This document shows positions 23,429 to 34,801 of a stretch of DNA of 64,000 bases, piece after piece (position 1 is the first letter of the stretch; each line of letters begins with the position of its first letter). The position numbers were made by a program, and so were the translations under genes. Below the pieces are notes generated by a model, which saw only the letters and a list, made by a program, of their open reading frames with translations, was not told where the DNA came from and did no database searches. This stretch comes from Dolomedes plantarius (lineage: Eukaryota > Arthropoda > Arachnida > Araneae > Dolomedidae), in assembly GCA_907164885.2 (NCBI GenBank), contig OU015492.1, positions 197,163,460-197,227,459 on the forward strand. Reading direction: 5' to 3'.

Positions 23429-24461
23429 TCAGTAGCCAGAGTAGCCGCCATTGTTGGAGATCACCACTGCCACGCGCCTCGGCATTGATTCAAAGAGACT
23501 TTGGATGAGTTCTTGCGGTACAGCAGACCAAGCAGCTTCCACACGTTGCCAAAGTTGATCTGCTGTGGCAGCTGGGGATGCAATCTGGATCAATCGTAGA
23601 GCAACCATGGACCAGGTGTTTTCTATCGGCGAAAGATCCGGAGAGCGAGGCGGCCAGGGAAGCAATTCAATCTGGCGATTGACGAAGAACCGTTGGACAA
23701 TGCGTGCCACGTGTGGTCGCGCATTATCCTGTTGAAATATGACTGTGGGCAAGCCCTGAAGGTAAGGAAGGACAACTGGCTCCAACACCTCGGAGATGTA
23801 GCGCTGGCTGTTTAAAGTACCGGCAATGCGTACTAGAAGTGTGCGAGAGTGATATCCAATACCGCCCCATACCATAATACCCGGTGCAGGACCAGTGTGG
23901 CGGTGCATAACGCAGCTGTTCAGCATCCTCTCTTCACGGTGTCTCCAGACACGAATGCGACCATCGTGGTGTTGCAGACAGAAGCGTGACTCGTCTGTAA
24001 AGACAATTTCATTCCATTCTGCCGTCCACATCCTTCTGTTATTGCACCATTGGCGGCGGAGACGTCTGGGGTTCTGCGTCAAGGATAGACAAAGCAATGG
24101 ACGTCTTGCGGACAGACCACTCTGCTGTAAACGGCGTCGAATGGTACGCGCAGACACTGGATGATGCGTTACAGACTGCATGTGCTGTGCTATGGTTCGT
24201 GATGTGACTGAGCGATCCGTCACTGCCATGCGCACAATTTGCCTGTCATCACGTGAAGTGGTGCGCTGAGGTGGATGCGATCGAACACGCCGGTCCGTCG
24301 TACCCTCCTGCATCGAACGATCACATATCCGCATTACAGTTGTGTAGTTTCGTCCAACACGACTACCTGAAAGATAATCCACAATCTCGGTAGGCCACTA
24401 TCCTTCCTCTGTCAAACTTGGATACTTGATCAAAAGATGATCGCTGTTTTCGACGAGGCAT
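23429..24461 (-). pseudogene. Tc1 transposase with one N-terminal frameshift
   Basis: Cut-and-paste transposase acting in the nucleus. The natural start is ATG at 24461 (MPRRKQRSSFDQV), giving about 31 codons before a small deletion near 24366-24372 shifts the frame. The remainder is open for 317 codons from an in-frame GTG at 24382. It contains paired helix-turn-helix segments (SVSARTIRRRLQQSG-like), then the DDE triad: Asp in FTDESRFCLQHH, Asp in FQQDNARPHVAR, Glu in SPDLSPIENTW, with MVWGGIGYHSRT between them. It ends NNGGYSGY, the usual C-terminus. Only the frameshift and a few substitutions separate it from a complete gene, so it is fairly young. A shorter product from GTG would lack the first DNA-binding helix. 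Confidence 0.9.
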
Positions 24462-24669
24462 AATTGATCGTTTTTTTTTTTGAAAAAACCACAAGAAAAA
24501 CACAATTGCCGAACTTGAATCGTCGAAATCTCCAAGCCTTAAATAGCGCTTTGAAGTGGCGCCACAGGCGCGCGTGATGTGCGTCTGCGCTGAAATTCTA
24601 ATCATTTGCATATCTCACCTCCACTAATGCATGTTGTAAATTGCATGTTATTTGCATGTTTCCTTCAGG

Positions 24670-24696
24670 GTGTTGCATTTACAGTGGCCAACAGTG
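24670..24696 (-). repeat. Right terminal inverted repeat of the Tc1 element
   Basis: On the minus strand it reads CACTGTTGGCCACTGTAAAT then GCAACACC. It is followed outward by a TA target dinucleotide. Confidence 0.9.
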
Positions 24697-24698
24697 TA

Positions 24699-27600
24699 TT
24701 TGGGTGAACCTGGACCTCAGATAGTATTTGTTCAATATTTGGTGAAAAATTTGAGAATGTTACCCTCATATCACCGTTGTTAGGTTTTAATAGCTACTAA
24801 TTTTGAAGACTGGGTCTCGCACACGTAGGTAAAAACGATTGGAAGCAATGTAGCCTTTTTAGACTGTCTGACACTTTATTTAACAATGTCATACATTTTC
24901 AGCAATTAAAAAATTTAAATAAAAATATGTAATTATAGGAAGTTTAAAGCATGTTTTGAATTAAATAATTAAGCATGCTATTAATTTACTTCAGACTATC
25001 AGCGGCCCCTCTAATATTTTTACCTACGTTCTTCTGTATATATCGTTACCAGCATCTTGATTCACGTGCAAAAAGTACGCTAAGTTAGAAAGAAGTGTGG
25101 AGAAGTGTGCAATATAAAAGGTATAATTTGCTAAAGAATGCTTTGCAGCAGAGAGTAATGATATAGTGCCTTACAAACTGCATAGAAATAATTAACTAGG
25201 AAGTTAAAGTCTTAGCTATTTTTTCCAGAATTGCATTAAGGGGAAAATACTGGTTGTGATATATTTCTTAATTAACAGTAATTCCTCATGCTTAATATTC
25301 TATTTTCCTGTATTCTGCTACGTAAAAAAAGTATGTATATTTGCAAGTAAAAGAAAGTTTCCTTCAACGAAATTTTAAAATGAAGACACTAGTGTAAATA
25401 TTATTAATTTACTCATTTTCTGAGTGAATATTTCTCGTGTGTAACATGCACTCATTTTGTGATTAGTAAAACGAACTATGTGCCTCCTTTATGAGTGAAA
25501 TATTTTGTTTCTATTTTAAAGAAAATATTCAATATGGTATAAAAACATGTGAAACGAAGTTTGGTATAGTAATTATCTTTAAAACTCCATCACATTAATT
25601 GAATCCAGCAGGAAAATAAATATTAATAATGAAGTTATACTTCTAGAGTTTATGTTTGTCTCATATATTATCAAAAATATAACAGAAAGTTATTGCCCTC
25701 TATTTTTTCTATAATCAAAGTTTAACAAAAAAAAAACTTTTATAATTCTTTTATAAAACACGCACCAAGTTTTGGATGTGTTTTCTTTGAGTGCATAAAA
25801 GTGTGTTTTAACAAAAACTTTGTTTCACGCTTCTGCACGATGCCACTTCTTTAAATAAAAAACCAAGCTAAGCGGATGGTGACAGATGCAAAAACCTTTA
25901 GATTGCTTTCAGAGAGGCGAATTGTGTAGCTTTTCGAAAACAGTTCTAGGAAAGAGTACTTCACAAAATCTTTCCGAAAAACTTAAAATGCAGGTTTAAA
26001 ATCCGAAACACTTTGCATGAAAAGAAGCACCGAAGTATTTGAAGGATAAAGAGAGAAGTATTCATTATTTATTTAACGTAGAATTTCGTATTATTTTTTT
26101 TAAAGTTTAATGTAATTTGAAAACATTACTTAAATGATATTTGCATAGATGCCGTCTGAAGGATGGTATTCAAATATTAAGAATTCCTCACCACGCCATG
26201 TTTCTTCTTTTGCCAGAATATTAGCCACGGGGTTTAGAGGTACGGGGTAGAGAATTTGGCTTTGCTAAAAAAATACTGTACTAGAGGTATAAGGACCCGG
26301 ATTTGACTCTCCGTCCAATCAAATGGTTGCTTCAACATTAACGAATATCTAATCCTTTGCATTCTTATTTGACTAATAGAAGTATACCTTGTTAATAGGC
26401 ATTTGTTAACGTAGATTTAGCACAAAAAAATTATGTATAGAAATATTATTACATTCTTTCATCTCTTTACGTATAACATTTTTCATCTTAAGGTGGTCCG
26501 ATACGCAAAATTTCGTTTTTTTTTAATTTGCTTCCCTTTTGTAAAGGATTTTTTTTCTTTAAATGTTTCGTTACATAAAGAGCCTTATACATACAGAAAA
26601 ATGCTTGAAAAATATGAAATTTTATATTAAAAAACTGAAATTAAAAATTTAAATAACTTAATTTTTTTATTTATATGTTGATGTGATAGCTTTATTCACA
26701 ATTTTTCTTTTTAATCATAGGAAAGATTTCAAAATAATTAAAATGACTCCGGGATTTATAAACTTTTTTTTATAAAATGTACAGTCACGTTAAAAGGGGA
26801 CGGATTCCTTTACAAAGATTTATTTACTTTAGGGTAAATTTTCAAAACTTTTACTCAGGAAAAAAATTTATTTTTTTTTATTATTATTTAGAGTAAAGCA
26901 TTGAAATGAAAACATAACAAAGGAAGGCAGTATAAAATTTTCATACAAATATCTTGCAAGGAATATTATACATTCTTTTGCAGATGGCAAATCGGGAAAA
27001 ATAAATATGCTTAAGGCCATATCTCTAGTAGGATATGCATTGAAGATACATCAAAATGTTATACATCGCAAAATAATCATCGTAAAAACATTAAGCTAGC
27101 ACTATTTGCATCTAAAAATTCTAGAATACTTATTTTTTGAGAAATCTGTGCGCCATCTTGATTGATTGATCGGTTGCTTTTCAAACGCTACGATCATCTT
27201 AAACGAGGGTTAAACAAACCTGAAAGAACTGTGCCAATCAGGCGACAAGGAACCTGTAAACCGAAGGGCAATCACCTTGTCGATTAGGTCATCCTCCGGA
27301 TAACTTAAAATGGAAAAAAATAACTAGTAATGTGGCATCTGCATTATCTTTTGAGGTATAGTTAAATCCTGTCTTCTATACTAATAAAGGGACAAGTGGA
27401 TGTCGAGAGATCACGTGACCGTAACTCATCCGGGCGGGCACCGATCCTCGAAAAAAAATGGCCGACAAATATACAGGAAACGGTGTAATTTTTTTCTCAT
27501 GAAAGTACATAAATGTTACATATTTGGAAAGAGCTTCGAAAACTGATAATTTTTTCTGCTTACACTTATTCTGTTAATCTGAGAATAAGTATTACAGATA

Positions 27601-29002
27601 TAGTTTGACGCTTCCCTCCTTTATATGCCAATCAATTTTAGGTCTCAACTTTGTGATGAATAGAATTTTTAAAAAACAGAGAGAGAGAGATCCACGCATA
27701 GCCAGTATATTTCCTTTGGTAGAATATCGTTCTTGGTTCTAAGAGATCCAAAATGGTCTTGCGATCATGGCAGATGTCATTACAGTGGTGTCCGACAATC
27801 GATAAAACGGTTATAGATTGTCACTCGAAATGAATACAAAAATTCATGATAGACAAAAACCCAGTCTCGTTGAAAAAGTAAATAAATAAATAATATGTAA
27901 AGGCAAAAATTCCATGCCTATTTCACCTCAAGAAGAGAAGATCAATATGACGCAAATTATTAAAACTCGGAGTTTCTCATATTGTCGGAATAGTTTAGTA
28001 ACTAGAAAACAGTCTTCTAGGTTACGACAACCGCTTGTTTAAATTGGATAGACGCTTGTTACTATGACGTCCGACCTTTTAAAAACGGTAATATAGACAT
28101 TATGGAGAAAAATTTCCTGGTGGAGTGCAAAATCATTACCGAAACTCAATCCATACTCTGACAGAAATATACATGCAAGGGCCATATCCATCAATTTATA
28201 TAAATGGTAGCACAGTCCATCCGTTGCATTAAGTATTTCACCTCTACGAAACATTATTAAATCATCGAAAATTACAATATCCTACAAACCTTAACAGTCT
28301 TTAAAGGATTACGAATGGAATCACGGAGTCACGCAAAACGTTCTTAGCACGGAAAAACGTCCGCGTGGGTTGAACTTAATTATTTCCTCGACACGTTATT
28401 GAGAAATTAAGAGTTACACGTTTCACAAAGTCTTATTAAAAAATTTAATCGTAGTTTCAGCAGCATTTGCATTTTGCACAACTCCTCATATCCTTCTTCG
28501 TTTGACGTAATGTCCGTTACGCATGGAAAATATTATGATGGATAGCGACAAAAAAAATGTGATGTTACAATAAATTTTCAGCCGTTTGTGAGCTTTCATT
28601 AACAATTGACCAACTGTGGTAGTAACGGTAAGTCAAGTGGAATTCCGTCTGTGATGTGTCGACTTTCACTTTCGTGTTTACAACCACGAATGAATTGTCA
28701 ATCGGTATTCCATTGTTGAATATACGAACTGACTTATCAAAGTTTAACTGTTGATATGTCAGCAAGTCGCTTTAAGAAACTACAATAAATAGCTGAAAGT
28801 ATATGATAGAGAGGAAAGTAACCTAGTAAAGGTCTATCCAAATTATATAATGCTATTTTCTCTTGGTTATAAGGCTAATGCACCACCAAACTTTTCGGCA
28901 TTGAACATTGACGGAAGGAGATATTCACAGACAATGATGGAAGGAGAAATCAAGGATCAATCAAGTTTGACAAAAATTTGATTAACTTATCCGCATCAGG
29001 CC
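24699..29002. other. Long stretch without a recognised gene
   Basis: Mostly AT-rich unique-looking DNA. A weak tRNA-like segment at about 26235-26310 has a T-arm-like CCGGATTTGACTCTCCG and may be a decayed SINE head. TTAAGGTGGTCCGATACG at 26490 resembles an element end but I found no inverted partner. Minus-strand frames at 28039-28254 (71 codons) and 28565-28765 (66 codons) have balanced composition unlike nearby chance frames, but match nothing I know. Confidence 0.4.
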
Positions 29003-29270
29003 CCGAAATAGCCTAATGGTAGCACGTTGGGCTTTGGAACTGGGGATGCTCGGTTCGAATGCCAGCGAAAACCATTAAATACCTTCGTGCCTAGGCCGTA
29101 TATGGTCACGTTAAATATATAGACCGGAAAGTCCTTCTACTATGTCAGAGAGGGAGGGAGAAGGTTCGTGTCCCCTCCCCCCCCAGATGTCGCACCTGGG
29201 GGGTGCTCGGTCAGAATTGTGGTTGGCACCAGGGGGTAGCATTGGTTCACCTACTCGGTGCCCCCATTGA
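29003..29270 (+). repeat. tRNA-derived SINE (family 2 body)
   Basis: The head contains TAGCCTAATGGTAGCACG (A box) and GGTTCGAATGCC (B box). The body, from GTCACGTTAAATATATAGAC to GGGGTGCTCGGTCAGAATTG, matches the body of the minus-strand SINE at 52981-53330, though the two heads differ. It includes runs of C and G that hold no coding potential. Confidence 0.75.
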
Positions 29271-30531
29271 AATCAATTAACCTGCTCGCAGTCGAAGTGC
29301 GAATGTTTTCATTGACAAGTTCCCCGCATTGGCAAACAGCTTATTCGTATCAAGCATGTATTGATAAACATGAATGCTTTGTTTATAAAACGCAGTACTG
29401 TTTTTAATGTAAGCATACTTTATACGTATGTTGTAAATTATGTACTCTGGCGAGTTTCGACATATAGAAGTAATTTCATAAGAAATGCAGGCTTAATGTA
29501 ATTTCCATATAAACAATAGCACAGTATTTAGATATTAGCGCTAGGTTTTCTCAGTACCATGAGACTTGTTTAAGATATTTTCTTTTTATCCCGTCGGATA
29601 ATCACAAAAATAAGAGTTAAAAACACAACTTGGGAATTTTTGCAAGCAAAAAGTGTAAATTTATAGGAATTTTCAAAAATAGCGGTATCTGATACCCGGA
29701 CATTGTAGTGGCTCGTCAGTGGCCATTACAAGTTACACCACGCAGTCATCCATATCCAATATCTGGAATCTAGCTCTCAGAATTTTTTAATTCATAGGTA
29801 AACAAATGCTAATCATTCTGTTTTGTTTTGCTATATAAAAAGGTAGATATTGAAATAAAGAAAACATTTAAACTTTAAAATATTTGAGTAGTCAATTCTT
29901 TACAGAGCTTTTAATTATTGATAACTGCCGCTACAAACTTAAAATTGATTTTTGAAGGAATAAAAAAGATTTTTGAAAAACACACGCAGTTAAAGAAACA
30001 CGCAGTTTTGAAAAACACACGCAGTAATGCAGTTAAAGATGTTTATTCAAATACAGAAAATAGATGTTAAAAAATTCGTTTCCTAATACAGGATTAGAAA
30101 AATATAGAGATGATAACTTCCCATATATTAACACTATTAAATATCTACATGATAGTCAACAGATGTGCCGTTATAATGCTCTTTCACGTATGTATAGTTG
30201 GTGATCTTTCCGAGGGAACTTTGCAAATGTCAATGAGTTCTAGATATTAAATATTGCTATTGTTTAGCTTCATATTTTTCCAAAATCGTAGTTCATTTAG
30301 TCGCTATACCTATTGCGCAATATTCATTTAATTGCATAATGGGATAAATTACACTTGTATGAATTTACAAACAGCTATAACATTACCAATTTATAAACAG
30401 TTAAACATTTGATAAATAAACAATGGATAAGAAAAAGGTAATTACAATTGTATTTTAATTACTGCTAGTCATGCATAGAGTCTCTTTAAACAGCGCGTCT
30501 CGAAATTTTCCTTTGAAAAAAATGTGATAGT
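29271..30531. other. Unassigned AT-rich sequence
   Basis: No gene recognised. Near 29980-30025 the string AACACACGCAGT occurs twice in a small local duplication. Confidence 0.5.
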
Positions 30532-30857
30532 TTAAGGGGGCAAAGGACCTTCAAACACGATTTCTTTTTAATTTTCAATTTCTAACTGTATATACAGAAT
30601 GAGAATAATTAATCTATTTTACTACATTGAAGGCCCTTAGAATTCGAAATAAGGATTTTTTGCAGAATAATGCTCGTTTCTCAAAAATGTTTTCAAAAAT
30701 GTTAACATTTTTCAAAATTGTATACGATCATTGTATACGATTTTAAAACCTTAATTTGTTTAATATAAGTGTACCATATGTATATAACCATAATTGTGAA
30801 CTGAATTTTTTGTATGAATCTTAAGTCTTAAATTTTTTAAAGATTTTTCCTGCTATT

Positions 30858-31083
30858 TTAACGTAGGATTACGTTCCACCATAACGGTCCTCCGGAAAGG
30901 AAAATTTCAGATGCTAAAATTGTCCGTCCATCCGTCCTCGCGAGTTATAATTTTGGCAGTGCGCCAAACCCAGTCTGTATCGCTTTGACAACAGAAAGGT
31001 ACCAAAGGGCTTCAAAATTTTTATATACATATATGTATTTATATACATACGTACAAATATATATAGATACATATATACATAAC

Positions 31084-31148
<65 letters not shown>

Positions 31149-31183
31149 AAAGAGGTAAGCAATGATAAGTAATCCTACGTTAA
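30858..31183 (+). mobile_element. TTAACGTAGGATTAC repeat, copy 1
   Basis: Bounded by TTAACGTAGGATTAC and its perfect inverse. It shares with 51321-51680 the CGGAAAG-AAAATT-CAGA block, GAGTTATAATTTTGGCAG, AACCCAGTCTG and AAGAGGTAAGCAA. The middle is a TA/ATAC microsatellite (31075-31140). Similarity between the copies continues about 30 bp past the right inverted repeat (GTTTCGTTA...GACTACCT), so the true right end may lie at about 31216. Confidence 0.65.
31075..31141. repeat. (TA)n/(TACA)n microsatellite
   Basis: About 45 bp of pure TA preceded by ATACAT-type repeats, inside the repeat at 30858-31183. Confidence 0.9.
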
Positions 31184-31903
31184 TAACCCCCGGAAGTTTC
31201 GTTATAAAGAGACTACCTGAAATTTTTTGTATTTTTTTAGTTTTTATTTTATTTCATGGTCTATTAATTTGAAAAATATTTGTGATGTCAAAGCGCTATG
31301 CACAGTTTTATCAACAACACTTCTATTTACAATCCTGGGAAATTTGGAAGAAATCGGAAGAAAATTAATGCGCGTGGAGAATTTTGAAAAAAACTAGCAT
31401 TTTTGAAGAATTTTTTGAAAAACGAGTATTATTCTTCCCCAAAATACTTATTTGAGATTTCTAAGGGACTTCAATGAAGTAAAAAAGAATATTAATTAAT
31501 CTCATGTTATATATAGAGTAAAATATTGAAAATTTAAAAAAAAAAAAAGATGTTGAAAGTCCCTTGTTCCCTTAAATTCCCATGCAACTGAAAGTTTATC
31601 TATGAACATTTCCTACCAGATATTGGAATTCTTTGCTAGATAAGATTTTTACATGAATAGTTTTCAAAAAATATTTTATTGTTGTTCTATTCTCTCAAAT
31701 CCTCAATAATAATAAATTGCTCACTAATAATCAGTAACTATTTTTTCCTCCACCTAGAAAAAAAAAGGATTTTTCACGCAGAAAAAGGAACTTAGTTTGT
31801 GTTTTTGCTTCGCGAACAATTCCTTCATACGAATACATTGATTAGATTTTGATTCTATGAATACACAGGAAAGGAAATTAGGCCATAAGTTTGAGCTCCC
31901 AGT

Positions 31904-32447
31904 CAATCTATATATATAAAACAGTTCCGTAACTGACTCATTCATTCACTGACTGACTGACATACAACCCACAGACCAAACCGCTGGACCTAAAGGGCTG
32001 AAATTTTGCATGGCGATTCTTCTAATAGTGTAGGGGTGCACTAAGAAAGATTTTTCAAAAATTCTTCTTAGATTTTTTTAAATTAAATTTTTAAGCTGTT
32101 TTTTAAACTTTTTTTACGTTTGCATTTAAAATAATACATTGAGGGTTATAAAATTTATATCACGAGAAAGATCATAAAAATTCCTTCAAAATGAAATTTT
32201 TTTCGAATTTTTACCTCCATTTCCTGATTTTTGGTGAATTTTTAAATATTAATTTTTAGAATTTAATTTATTAAATGCTGATCACGTGATTTCATTCTCT
32301 GGTACTTTAAATAAATTTATCGTCACGTGCATAACTAAATAGACAAATAAAATATTCTTTTTCTTTCTAATGCAGCAGACGATTGGATATTATTCCAAAA
32401 AAATAAATATACCTTTCTATTTTTTTTATAAATATATATATATATAC

Positions 32448-32502
<55 letters not shown>

Positions 32503-32622
32503 ACATCAATTGTATACATTGATCGTCGCATTTATTATAAATATATATTTATTTTTTCTGGCATTAATTGCATACATTGACAGTTGTATTTAATTTGAAT
32601 GAGCGCGGGTTTTCAGCTAGTC
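31904..32622 (+). mobile_element. Helitron-like non-autonomous element, copy 2
   Basis: Begins TCTATATATATAAAACAG after an A and ends GGGTTTTCAGCTAGT. It aligns with the minus-strand copy 12195-12865 through GTCAGTTACGGAACTG (inverted), CTAAAGGGCTGAAATTTTGC, TGTAGGGGTGCACTAAGAAA and CAATTAATGCCA-like segments. It carries an extra TA microsatellite at about 32440-32500 and lacks about 12 bp near the CTAGT end. The base following CTAGT is C. No coding sequence. Helitron assignment rests on terminal signals only. Confidence 0.5.
32440..32500. repeat. (TA)n microsatellite inside the Helitron-like copy
   Basis: A long TA run where copy 1 has only a short TA-rich segment (about 12333-12355), so it expanded after the copies separated. 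Confidence 0.9.
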
Positions 32623-32976
32623 CTATATAATTTGATGTTTACTATTGTTATCCAGTGTTTACACTTAGTTTAGCTATAGATAAATGTTATAGTGAAAATT
32701 CTTTGAATGAACTAAATAGAACCATCCTTGTAACTGATTATAAAACTCTGATAGATAATGTATAGCTCTGGAAACTATTGAATGCCCCGCTTATTACTCC
32801 CTCTGAGGATAAGAAAATAAAACGCTCATAGTGGTAAAACAAGTACTGTAAGCATGGATAGATTTGCGCTTTATTTATACATTCAGATTTAATGTTGTAT
32901 GTTTAATAAGCTTACAAACTGCTTATGCATGGAGAAATTAGGATTTATTTGTAGGTATACTTTTTATATTCTTTAG

Positions 32977-33585
32977 GGTACTTTGGGATTATCCCGTCGA
33001 CCATTTTCGCCAAACCCGATTCATTTTCGACAAACCCGATATTATCACCAAAAGGTAGCTTTTACGCCAATAACCGCAAATTTTATCACATTTACTGTGT
33101 AATCCTTGACTACGCGAGTTAGTGTTCTTTAGCGTGTTGAAATATACTGTTTTTTTTTAACTCCGCTGCAAAATGATTAGAATTTAGAATTTGCCTAGCA
33201 CCGAAGAGAGTGCAGTGGCATATTTTCAAGAGTATGGAATCATTTCTTCTAAGAAAATGCGCGTGAATGGCGACTGCACAAGGATAATGACTTGTTTGTT
33301 TGCGCTCTAAAAGCTATCAAGGATTTTTGGCCGCCAAAATGATTGATAATAATACATATGGTTAGATTCAAGAATAATTCAATGTGTAATTATAAAAAAA
33401 TAGAGGTTTTTTCTTTGTTTTGATTCAATTTATTAATAATGTGTTTTAATAATATTATTGTATTAATAATAAATTTAATGTGTTTAGAATGTTTATTTTG
33501 GAAATTGCTTTTCATTATGATGGCGCCAAAGGATTTGCGTATTTTCGCGAGCGTTGACAGGTCGACGGAATAATCCTAAAGCACC
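32977..33585. mobile_element. 0.6-kb element with about 26-bp terminal inverted repeats
   Basis: Left end GGTACTTTGGGATTATCCCG and right end (inverted) GGTGCTTTAGGATTATTCCG, continuing TCGACC in both, match at 23 of 26 positions. TTAG occurs directly outside each end. Inside, one frame reads STEESAVAYFQEYGIISSKK, vaguely like the N-terminal zinc-ribbon region of ISXO2/Merlin or MULE transposases. That resemblance is weak. The copy is too short to be autonomous. Confidence 0.55.
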
Positions 33586-34800
33586 TTAGTTGGGAAATGA
33601 AGTTTTTGAAGTCTGTTTAAATTGGTATTTTTTAGGTGACAGCGTGATTTAGATAGTAAAAAGGTCTAAACAGACTGTATCATACATCTGTCTATATCTA
33701 AAAGCTCTAACTCTAGAGCAAACATAGTTTAAACGAATTGTTTCAAACCGGAACATATTAATAGTTTTACATAAAATTAAAGATGGGATTACTGAAGATG
33801 TTGGCAAACACATAGCATCAGGTGATACTCATCAGGTCTCTAAAAACTGTAGGCGTATATGTAGTTTTTGTTTTCCCTTCGTCGGAAAACGTGACATTTA
33901 AAAACGTGTCATGAACGGATGGTTTAAAATAAATATGCAGATTTTTCAACTTTGAAGGCAGGACTGGAATTACGAAGCTCTCACGTCACAGCCAATGAGG
34001 TTTGCACAAATAAATACAACAAGTATTTAAGATGTACGTATTTTTTTCAGCGATGGGGGTTTTAAGCAGTAACTATTCTGCGAGTGAGTTGGGACTTTCA
34101 GCCATAGTGTTAGTAGCTGTTTTCGCAGCAAGTTTGATATTTAGATGTGTTTGCGACGAATTGTCGAACCATTAGGCTTGTATCCCTTCTTTCTTCCTAT
34201 ACCTATCCCAAGCTTTACCATTTAGTTTAAGTAGTCGTTTTCAAAATTAAAGTAGGTTAATTTTCGCCCGTTCATGACACGCTTATCTGTATTCATTTTT
34301 GTTTAATGGTTAAGTTTTTGTAAATATTTTTCTTCCAAGCTATTGGATCAAATCGACCCCCTTTTTTACTATGTTTTTATGTAAAATAAGAAAAATAAAG
34401 GCATTTTAGTTAGCCTCATCAAGTCTACTTTCTTGTGAAAGGTTTTTTATTTCAGAAAATTAGGTATGGGGCAAATTATGCGGTTTAATCCACCCAACAG
34501 TATATAGCGTGAAACTTGCCAGATATCAGATATGACATATTCACCTACCATAGTGAAGGGCAAAAAAATTGCACGTCCTTCAGCTGCCAAAGTTCAAGTG
34601 AACCATTATGGATGAGATCCGATTTTAGGATTTGGTGAATCCATTTGCACCAAATCCAGAATGGTTCAAATCCACAATTTCACATAAAAATTAATTTCGT
34701 CATTATAATTTTTTTTAAATGCAAGCCTTAGAGTGGTCAAGACTTCTATAGCAAGATACTTTAATCAAATTTAATGAAAAACAAAAACAAATACATAATA
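33586..34800. other. Unassigned sequence with one inverted repeat
   Basis: No gene recognised. CGTGTCATGAACGG at about 33905 occurs inverted at about 34268-34281, 350 bp away, and could mark the arms of a small element. Confidence 0.45.
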
Positions 34801-34801
34801 C

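Larger units (their letters stand above)
23293..24696 (-). mobile_element. Tc1 element, 1.4 kb, nearly complete
   Basis: The inverted ends read CACTGYTGGCCAC followed closely by GCAACACC at 23293-23320 and, inverted, at 24670-24696. A TA follows the right end; the left flank is TC, probably a mutated TA. The single gene occupies most of the interior on the minus strand. Size and layout are those of a typical Tc1 element. The gene is broken once near its start. Confidence 0.9.
30532..31575. mobile_element. TTAA-bounded fold-back element with long inverted arms, 1.04 kb
   Basis: The ends TTAAGGGGGCAAAGGACCTT (30532) and, inverted, TTAAGGGAACAAGGGACTTT (31575) each begin with TTAA. The arms continue as imperfect inverted repeats for about 190 bp: motifs such as CATTGAAG-CCCTTAGAA and CTCGTTT-TCAAAAA occur in both. 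The interior has no coding sequence and carries another repeat (30858-31183) near its centre. The ends resemble those of the 7037-7711 element. Confidence 0.7.

Noticed and set aside
23895..24164. 89-codon plus-strand frame over the 23.4-kb Tc1 gene
   Set aside because: Shadow of the minus-strand transposase.
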